Assembly (NCBI GenBank): GCA_964503125.1
Contig: CAZCZE010000052.1
Coordinates: forward strand, 1-64,000
DNA from: FEN-1219 sp964503125
GTDB lineage: Bacteria; Pseudomonadota; Gammaproteobacteria; Steroidobacterales; Rariloculaceae
Length of the DNA stretch: 64,000 nucleotides
Direction of reading: 5' to 3'
How positions within the stretch are numbered: position 1 is the stretch's first letter; the number at the start of each line of letters is the position of its first letter. Under the pieces are notes generated by a model, which was not told the DNA's origin, ran no database searches, and was given only the letters and a program-made list of their open reading frames with translations. Below, one piece after another: positions 7,392-15,281 of the stretch. The position numbers and the translations under genes were made by a program.

Positions 7392-8193
7392 GCGCATTCG
7401 TAAGGCGCTCGCGCGCGACGCGGGCAGGGATGCCCGCGGTAGAGCAACGCAAGGAGCAGTTGCCGACGTCGGCAGCGGCCGGCCGGCGCTCGTCGCCTAC
7501 GTCACGGCCGGGTTCCCCGAGCCGCGCGAGTTTCTCGAGCTGCTGCGCTCGGTGGCGAGCGCAGCCGACGCCGTCGAGATCGGCGTGCCGTTCTCGGACC
7601 CGATGGCCGACGGCGTCACGATCCAACGCTCGAGCCAGGTCGCGATCGAGAAGGGCGTGAGCCTCAAGTGGATCTTGGACGAGCTCGCACGCCGCGACTT
7701 CGAGCTCGCCACACCCGTGCTGCTCATGAGCTATTTGAACCCGCTGCTCGCCTTCGGCTACGAGGCGCTCGCCGCGCGCGCGGCCGCGGTCGGCGTCGGC
7801 GGCTTCATCGTGCCCGACTTGCCCTACGAGGAGAGCGCGCCGCTCGCCGCCGCGCTCGAACCGCACGGTTTGGCACTCGTGCAGATGGTCACGCCGGCCA
7901 CGCCGCCCGAGCGCTTGCGCCGCCTGTGCGCCGCGAGCCAGGGCTTCGTGTACGCCGTGACGCGCACGGGCGTCACGGGCGACGCGGCGCTGCCGGCGGA
8001 TACGGCCAAGTACCTCGCGGCCGTCCAAGCGGCGTCGCCGCTGCCCGTCTGCGCGGGCTTCGGCGTGCGCCGCGCGGATCAAGTCGCGCTCCTCGGCGCG
8101 CACGCCGACGGCGTGATCGTGGGCTCCGCGCTCGTCGAGGTGCTCGAGCGCGGCGCCGACCCCGCCGCGTTCCTGCGCTCGTTACGCGCCTGA
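7378..8193 (+). CDS. trpA: Tryptophan synthase alpha subunit with an in-frame repeat insertion
   Basis: TIM-barrel subunit that releases indole from indole-3-glycerol phosphate and channels it to TrpB. The 271-residue protein has ALVAYVTAGFPEP, VEIGVPFSDPMADGVTIQ (catalytic Glu/Asp region), LMSYLNPLLAFGY, GFIVPDLPYEES, FVYAVTRTGVTG and CAGFGVRRADQV. Between the first helix (MLPRERIRKALA) and the first strand there are about 16 extra residues (AGRDARGRATQGAVAD) encoded by the 44-bp repeat at 7420-7463. The insertion lies before the barrel in a position likely to tolerate a loop, so activity is probably retained. Start: ATG at 7378; GTG at 7372 is possible. Confidence 0.95.
   Translation: MLPRERIRKALARDAGRDARGRATQGAVADVGSGRPALVAYVTAGFPEPREFLELLRSVASAADAVEIGVPFSDPMADGVTIQRSSQVAIEKGVSLKWILDELARRDFELATPVLLMSYLNPLLAFGYEALAARAAAVGVGGFIVPDLPYEESAPLAAALEPHGLALVQMVTPATPPERLRRLCAASQGFVYAVTRTGVTGDAALPADTAKYLAAVQAASPLPVCAGFGVRRADQVALLGAHADGVIVGSALVEVLERGADPAAFLRSLRA
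7420..7463 (+). repeat. 44-bp double-hairpin repeat inserted in frame in trpA
   Basis: First hairpin: GCGGGCA, loop GGGA, TGCCCGC (7 pairs). Second hairpin: GCAAC (7444-7448) with GTTGC (7459-7463). Related sequence occurs at 6091-6136 and in a cluster at 46285-46391. Its translation here is AGRDARGRATQGAVA. This is the best-formed copy in the window. Confidence 0.85.
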
Positions 8194-8209
8194 CGCGAAC
8201 GGAGCACGG

Positions 8210-9154
8210 ATGCGCTGGGTCGACGGGTTGCTCACGCTCTGCGCCTCGCTGCTCGTGGTCGTGAACCTGCTGCCGCTCGGCGCCCGGCTCTCGTGGCTCA
8301 TCGATCTCACGACGCACTTCCGCGTGCAGTACTTGGCCGTCACCGTCGTGCTGCTCGCGCTGCTCGCGCTGCGCCGCCGCTGGCGGGCCTCGATCGTGCT
8401 CGCGGCCGCGGGCGCCGTGAGCGCCGTGCCCGTGATTCCGTACCTGCCGCTCGCGCCGAGACCGGCCGTGGTCGCCACGCAGCCGCCGCTCAAGGTGCTC
8501 AGCGTCAACGTCTCGTACCGGCAGTTCTCGCCGCGCCGGCTGCTCGAGCTGATCCGCGACATAAACCCCGACGTCGTCGTGGCCCAGGAGCTCACACCGT
8601 ACGCGGCCGAGGTGCTCGCGCCGCTCGACGAGCCGTTCCCGCAGCACTTCAAGATGCCGGCCGAGGGTCCCTACGGCATCGCCGTATGGTCGCGCCTGCC
8701 GCTCGAATCCGCCGTGCCGTTCGCGCTCGGCCGGCTGCCCGCGATCGAAGCGCGCGTGCGCTTCGGCGAGCGCACGTTCACGCTGCTCGGCGTGCATCTC
8801 AACGCGCCGACTTCGGTGCGTCGCGCTACCGCGCGCAACGCGGAGCTTCGGCAGCTGGCGGAGCGCAGCGTCGCGATCGAGGGCCCGCTCGTCGTCGCCG
8901 GCGACTTCAATCTCACGCCTTACTCGCCTTTGTTCACCGACTGGCTCGCGGCGAGCGGGCTCACCGACACGCGGCGCGGGCGTACGCCGAGCGTGAGCTG
9001 GCCTGCCGACTTGCCAATTTTCGGCATTCCCATCGATCATGTGGCCGTGAGCCCGGAGTTCGCGATTATCGCCCACCACCGCTTGCCGGACTTCGGCTCC
9101 GATCACTACGGCGTGCTCGCGGAGCTCGCGCTTACCAGCGCGGAAACGCCATGA
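8210..9154 (+). CDS. Membrane-anchored endonuclease/exonuclease/phosphatase (EEP) family protein
   Basis: The 314-residue protein starts with about three hydrophobic segments (residues 5-25, 38-52, 62-78), followed by an EEP fold: VLSVNVSYRQ, VVVAQELTP (metal-binding Glu), LLGVHLNAP (His), VAGDFNLTPYS (Asp/Asn pair) and FGSDHYGVLAEL (terminal Asp-His). The catalytic residues of the superfamily are all present, so it should be an active metal-dependent phosphodiesterase facing outside or at the membrane. The substrate cannot be told. GGAG precedes the ATG at 5 bases; the stop overlaps the next gene by ATGA. Confidence 0.85.
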   Translation: MRWVDGLLTLCASLLVVVNLLPLGARLSWLIDLTTHFRVQYLAVTVVLLALLALRRRWRASIVLAAAGAVSAVPVIPYLPLAPRPAVVATQPPLKVLSVNVSYRQFSPRRLLELIRDINPDVVVAQELTPYAAEVLAPLDEPFPQHFKMPAEGPYGIAVWSRLPLESAVPFALGRLPAIEARVRFGERTFTLLGVHLNAPTSVRRATARNAELRQLAERSVAIEGPLVVAGDFNLTPYSPLFTDWLAASGLTDTRRGRTPSVSWPADLPIFGIPIDHVAVSPEFAIIAHHRLPDFGSDHYGVLAELALTSAETP

Positions 9155-9888
9155 GCGCGCAGCCCACGGCTTGCGTGGTCATCATCGGCAACGAGATCCT
9201 GTCCGGCAAAACGCAGGATACGAACTTGCAGTTCCTCGGCTTCGAGCTCGCGAAGCTCGGCATCCGCCTCGCCGAGGGCCGCGTCGTGGGCGACGAGCCG
9301 GCGGCGATCATCCGCCACGTCAACGAGTGCCGCCGCGAGTTCACGTACGTGTTCACGACGGGCGGCATCGGGCCGACGCACGACGACATCACGGCCGAGT
9401 GCGTGGCCCAAGCGTTCGGCGTGCCGCTCGTCTTGAGCGACGCAGCCGTCGAACGCCTGAAGAGCAGCGGCCGGCCGTTGAACGAAGCGCGGCTCAAGAT
9501 GGCGCGCATCCCTCGGGGCGCCGAGCTCGTCGAGAACCCCGTGAGCAACGCGCCGGGTTTTCGCCTCGATAACGTGTTCGTGCTGGCCGGCATTCCGAGC
9601 ATCGCGCGCGCCATGTTCGCGAGCGCCGTGCCGATGCTGGTACGGGCGGCGCCGATTCTTGCGGCGAGCGTCGACGCCTACTTGCGCGAAGGCGATTTCG
9701 CCGCGGCGCTCGAGGCCGTCCAGAAACGCTACGCCGCCGTCGAGATCGGCAGCTACCCGTTCAGCCGCGACGGCCGGCTCGGCGCGACGCTCGTCGCTCG
9801 CGGCACCGATCGCGCACTGCTCGGCAAAGTCGTCGACGAGATCGTCGCCGCGATCGGCGCGCTCGGCGGCGAGACCAAGCTCCCCTAA
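9151..9888 (+). CDS. CinA/MoaB-type molybdopterin-binding-fold protein (competence/damage-inducible protein A family)
   Basis: A 245-residue protein with the MoCF-binding domain only: ACVVIIGNEILSGKTQDTN at the N-terminus, FTTGGIGPTHDDIT in the middle and NAPGFRLDNVFVLAGIPS. It lacks the C-terminal nicotinamide-nucleotide amidase domain of full-length CinA, matching the short versions common in proteobacteria. The ATG overlaps the stop of the EEP gene by 4 bases, so the two are cotranscribed. Physiological role in this short family is uncertain (pyridine nucleotide repair is one proposal for the wider family). Confidence 0.85.
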   Translation: MSAQPTACVVIIGNEILSGKTQDTNLQFLGFELAKLGIRLAEGRVVGDEPAAIIRHVNECRREFTYVFTTGGIGPTHDDITAECVAQAFGVPLVLSDAAVERLKSSGRPLNEARLKMARIPRGAELVENPVSNAPGFRLDNVFVLAGIPSIARAMFASAVPMLVRAAPILAASVDAYLREGDFAAALEAVQKRYAAVEIGSYPFSRDGRLGATLVARGTDRALLGKVVDEIVAAIGALGGETKLP

Positions 9889-10004
9889 GAGCGCGCCCGC
9901 CAGAATTGATCAGAATTGCGCGCCGGCGAGCCAGGATTGGCTGCGGCGCCGCCACGACTTGCGCGCTCAATGTCCCCCGAGGCTGACGTTCTAGGGGACC
10001 GATC

Positions 10005-10154
10005 ATGCGCAAATGGAAGTCGTTGTGGCGCGGCGCGCTGTCGCCGTGCGTCTGCGAGGAGCTCGAGACCTGGGCCGGCGTGCTGCTGGGCTTAAGCGCG
10101 CTGCTGCTGCTCTACCTCACGCTCACGGCGCAGGCCGCGGGGAGCGTGCCATGA
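10005..10154 (+). CDS. Tiny single-span membrane protein, 49 aa
   Basis: ATG at 10005 is preceded by AGGGGA at good spacing. The protein has a basic N-terminus (MRKWKSLWRG), a Cys pair (CVCEE) and one hydrophobic segment rich in Leu (residues 26-42). The stop overlaps the start of the next small gene by ATGA, which supports both being real. No family is recognised. Confidence 0.5.
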   Translation: MRKWKSLWRGALSPCVCEELETWAGVLLGLSALLLLYLTLTAQAAGSVP

Positions 10155-10306
10155 AGCGACCGCCGCGCGGCGCCATGCCGCTCGCGCTGACGTTGCCGCT
10201 GCACTTCGATCTCGGGCTGCGGGCGCGCCGGCGGCGGCTGCGCCGATTCTTCGTCACCGCGCTCGCGATCGCCGTCGCGGTGCTGCTCGCGGCGGGGCTC
10301 TGGTGA
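10151..10306 (+). CDS. Tiny single-span membrane protein, 51 aa
   Basis: ATG at 10151 is preceded by GGGGAG about 7 bases upstream and overlaps the stop of the preceding gene. The N-terminal half is basic (LRARRRRLRRFF) and the C-terminal half is a hydrophobic helix (VTALAIAVAVLLAAG). It looks like the second member of a two-gene small-membrane-protein operon at the edge of the defence island. Function unknown. Confidence 0.5.
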   Translation: MKRPPRGAMPLALTLPLHFDLGLRARRRRLRRFFVTALAIAVAVLLAAGLW

Positions 10307-10364
10307 GCAGGCCTACTGCCAAAACAGGTAATATCTGCCCATCCCAACCGCCGGGGTGGGCACA

Positions 10365-11937
<1,573 letters not shown>

Positions 11938-11948
<11 letters not shown>

Positions 11949-13167
11949 AGCGTTCTGGCGGACGGTGGGTGAGTACGTGACGCTAGTGCGCGGCACGACC
12001 TACGAGGGCCGCCTCCTGGGCAAGCCCGGTCCGGCTCTACTGGGATTGGGTTCTATCGAACCGGGAGGCGGATTTCGAACTGACTACAAGACCTACGGTG
12101 GCGAGTGTCCAGACGAGCTCACGCTAGGGCCAGGCGACATTTATGCGTCGCTCAAAGGAGCGACGAAAGACGGCAAGATGATTGGCTCGGTCGCAAGAGT
12201 TCCACCAACAGTGCAAAGCGGCCGTCTGACGCAAGACACTGTAAAGCTGGTGTTCCGTAGCCCTGATCCCAAGCTACCAAGCTACCTGTATTGGGTGCTT
12301 CGTACGCCTCAGTACCGGGACTATTGCGCAGGGCACGCCATGGGCAGTGCCGTGGTCGCACTAAGCCGCAGCGACTTCCTTTCGTATGCGGTTCCACCTG
12401 TTGCGCCTGAACGAACGCTGGCCGTCGCGCTCCTTGATTCGCTCGAAGAGCGGATCGAGCTGAACCGGCGACTGAACGAGACGCTCGAAGCAATGGCGCG
12501 GGCGCTCTTCAAGTCGTGGTTCGTGGACTTCGACCCCGTCCGCGCCAAAGCCGAAGGCCGCGACCCCGGCCTCCCCAAGCCCCTCGCCGACCTCTTCCCC
12601 GCCCGCCTCGTCGACTCCGAACTCGGCGAGATTCCGGAGGGGTGGGAAGTGCGGACACTCGGCGATCTCCTTGAACTCGCCTACGGAAAGGCGCTTAAGG
12701 CTGAGGATCGGCGCGACGGAACGATACCGGTGTACGGATCGAACGGACAGGTTGGTTGGCACAACGAGCACCTCGCTACCGGGCCCGGAATAGTCGTTGG
12801 AAGAAAAGGCAACCCTGGCGTCGTGACTTGGGCTGCAACTGACTTCTTTGTCATAGACACCGCGTTTTACGTTGTAACGAAGTTGCCCACGCCCAGCCTT
12901 TACTTCCTGTTCGAAGCCCTTCGGTTGCAAGACCTCGCATCACTCGGCGCCGACTCAGCCGTGCCTGGCCTCAACCGCAACCTTGCGTACATGAGTAAGC
13001 AAATCGTACCGCGCCCGTGGGTGATCGAGAAATTCGAAGGGATCGCACAATGTTTGGCGCAGCGAGTGCATCGCCTTGATGCGGAGCGCCGCACGCTGGC
13101 CGCCCTGCGCGACACCTTGTTGCCGAAGCTGCTTTCCGGCGTATTGCGATCAAGGTCCGCTTCTTGA
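11938..13167 (+). CDS. hsdS: Type I restriction-modification system, specificity subunit
   Basis: DNA-recognition subunit of about 409 residues. Two target-recognition domains (about residues 5-150 and 215-365) each lead into a conserved helical spacer: ERIELNRRLNETLEAMARALF and VHRLDAERRTLAALRDTLLP. The central FKSWFVDFDPVRAKAEGRD block is typical of HsdS. The start is probably TTG at 11938, seven bases after AAGGAG; a TTG at 11932 is the alternative. The TRDs have lower GC and less biased codons than hsdM, as expected for domains exchanged by recombination. The stop overlaps the next gene by TTGA. Confidence 0.93.
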
Positions 13168-14213
13168 AGATCAAGAACGCTGTCATCGTATTGGGTGCAG
13201 GCGCTTCCAAGGGCGCCCGTGTAGCGGGCGGACGCACGCCTCCGCTCGATGCCGATTTTCTCGACGCTGCAGCTGATTACTTCGCGGGCAAGAAGGCCCG
13301 CGGTGCAAACAAGGAACGCGTCAAGACGTGGCGCGAGTTCAAAGTCAAGTTGCGCGCTGCCGGACTCGATTTCCCAATTGTTAGACGCTGGCGGCTAGAG
13401 CAACTCTCCACTTTTCTAGAGGCGCGAAGCCACCTCACGGGACTTCAGCTCGGACAGGGGCGTCCGCGTGACCATGCGAGGGCATTGGATCTCTTGAAGG
13501 CCGTTGTGTGTCACGTCCTCCAGATTGAAGGAGGCACGAAGCAGTGCGAACTTCACAAGAGAATTTTCACAGAGACGGATCCTACGGCCGTCCTCTCGTT
13601 CAACTACGATCTGATTGCCGATCAAAGTCTGCTCGCACTAGGGAAACTGAACTGGCGCAGTGCGGACTACAAATGCGCGACGCACGCCTTGGTACCAACC
13701 GACAGCGGCCGGAGTTACTACAAGCTGATCAAACGCCGGTCCGACATGACCAGTATCCCGCTGCTGAAGCTTCATGGCTCGATGCACTACGAGAAGCTGC
13801 TCCGCGGAACCGGCTTCAGGCTTTCTGGCGTCACGCTGCCCGATCGCGAGATGCCCACCTTCGACTACCGGAAGGTGCCTAAGGCTCCCTACCTGATTCC
13901 ACCCGTTGCCTCGAAGATTGAGATCAAACAACGGGAGCTTCGAGACCGCTGGTACACGGCGTTGGACTATCTACATGACGCCCCGGTCTGGATTTTCTGG
14001 GGCTACTCGTTCCCCCAGACGGATACGATTTCGCAGGTCCTCTTCCGAACTGCGCTGGCGAGAAACAGAAAAAAGAAGCCTGTAATCGTAGTTAACCCAG
14101 ATGCCAGCGTTCGACGTCGCGTCGAGGAAGTGTGCGTGAAAGTCAGGACTGAGTATTACCCTTCAATGGAGAGACTGCTCTTCGAGCTGGGGGCGCTGTC
14201 GCTCTCACGATAG
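13164..14213 (+). CDS. SIR2-like NAD-binding protein, putative defence effector
   Basis: The 349-residue protein has a SIR2-like Rossmann core: VIVLGAGASKGA at residues 7-18 (NAD-binding glycine motif), SFNYDLIAD near 145-153, LLKLHGSMHY near 200-209 (SIR2-type catalytic histidine region) and FWGYSFPQTD near 280. Bacterial proteins of this kind often act as NAD+ hydrolases in anti-phage abortive infection, or as NAD sensors. No second enzymatic domain is visible. It begins at TTG inside the hsdS stop (TTGA), so its expression is tied to the restriction genes. Role is inferred from family and location. Confidence 0.8.
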   Translation: MKIKNAVIVLGAGASKGARVAGGRTPPLDADFLDAAADYFAGKKARGANKERVKTWREFKVKLRAAGLDFPIVRRWRLEQLSTFLEARSHLTGLQLGQGRPRDHARALDLLKAVVCHVLQIEGGTKQCELHKRIFTETDPTAVLSFNYDLIADQSLLALGKLNWRSADYKCATHALVPTDSGRSYYKLIKRRSDMTSIPLLKLHGSMHYEKLLRGTGFRLSGVTLPDREMPTFDYRKVPKAPYLIPPVASKIEIKQRELRDRWYTALDYLHDAPVWIFWGYSFPQTDTISQVLFRTALARNRKKKPVIVVNPDASVRRRVEEVCVKVRTEYYPSMERLLFELGALSLSR

Positions 14214-14336
14214 ATGTTGACGTGGAATATGGGCAGACAGAAACCGGCAAACATCGGAATCGTTTTCGCGGCGCGCTGCACGGTCGGGTGGCGCGACGCA
14301 CCCCAAGAACAGCGCCTAGGTCGCTGACTGATACGC

Positions 14337-15164
14337 ATGAGCAGCCTCAAGATGCTTGAGCGCGGGTGCCTCGAAGAGCTCTTCGGAATGGGCAGCGGCT
14401 ACGTAATGGATTTCTCCAACCGCACGTTCGGCGAGTTCTTCCGCGAGAACGCAAAGGTAGACATCTACGCTGAGAAATACGCATTCAACGGGGACTCAAA
14501 GGCGAAGCGGTTGCGGGCGTTTATCGAAGTCGAGACAGACGCGCTGGTCGGCAAGATGCTCGCTGAGTTGTTGGAGTACTGGCGATACAAGACCCCTCAG
14601 CCCAGCGCCAATCAGGTTAGCCAGGCTGAACGAGCAGCCCGCGTCGTCGAGCGTCTAGTGGGCACATCGTCAAAGTTGAGCTATTCCAGCGAGGACTTTC
14701 TGAAGAAGGACTTTGGCCCGATCTCCCTTCAGAAGATTCCCTCAGCAGGAACGCTGGTTCCGATTCTGGAAGCGAGGATTGCCGAAGCTTTTCGATGCTT
14801 GAAGGTCGACTCGCACCTCGCTGTCATTTTTCTCTGCGGCAGTGTACTCGAAGGGCTGTTGCTTGGCGTCGCCACGGCGAATCCGCAACAGTTCAATCAG
14901 GCAACGGGCTGCCCCAAAGACAAAAGTGGCAAGGTGCGGCAGTTTCACGAGTGGTCGCTCGCTCAGTTCATCGACGTAGCCTACGAGCTCGACTTGCTGA
15001 AGCTAGATGTCAAGAAGTTCAGCCACGCGCTTCGAGATTTTCGCAATTACATTCATCCGTACGAGCAGATGAGCGCACGCTTCAACCCGGACAAACATAC
15101 GGCGGAGATTTGTATACAGGTTCTTAAGGCGGCGATCGCTTCTTTGAGCGGGCAGCGGCGCTGA
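14337..15164 (+). CDS. Abi/HEPN-like protein of unknown function
   Basis: A 275-residue protein. The N-terminal part (YVMDFSNRTFGEFFRENAK, then VDIYAEKYAFNG) resembles, from memory, AbiJ-type N-terminal domains found in abortive-infection proteins. The C-terminal helical part ends with LRDFRNYIHPYEQ near residues 230-243, which fits the R-x4-6-H pattern of HEPN ribonucleases and of other Abi-like C-termini. A middle helix pair is hydrophobic (LAVIFLCGSVLEGLLL) but not convincingly membrane-spanning. It lies between the SIR2-like gene and the TrlF-like gene, 123 bp after the former. A toxin or RNA-binding role is an inference. Confidence 0.6.
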   Translation: MSSLKMLERGCLEELFGMGSGYVMDFSNRTFGEFFRENAKVDIYAEKYAFNGDSKAKRLRAFIEVETDALVGKMLAELLEYWRYKTPQPSANQVSQAERAARVVERLVGTSSKLSYSSEDFLKKDFGPISLQKIPSAGTLVPILEARIAEAFRCLKVDSHLAVIFLCGSVLEGLLLGVATANPQQFNQATGCPKDKSGKVRQFHEWSLAQFIDVAYELDLLKLDVKKFSHALRDFRNYIHPYEQMSARFNPDKHTAEICIQVLKAAIASLSGQRR

Positions 15165-15281
15165 ATCCAATATCAAGTCACACGACACCGGGAACAAATC
15201 GACCTCTGGCGATAGACGCCATCGGAATACGAGTGAGTCAACGAACAAGTTAAAGAACGCTGATAACGGGAAGTCACTGCC

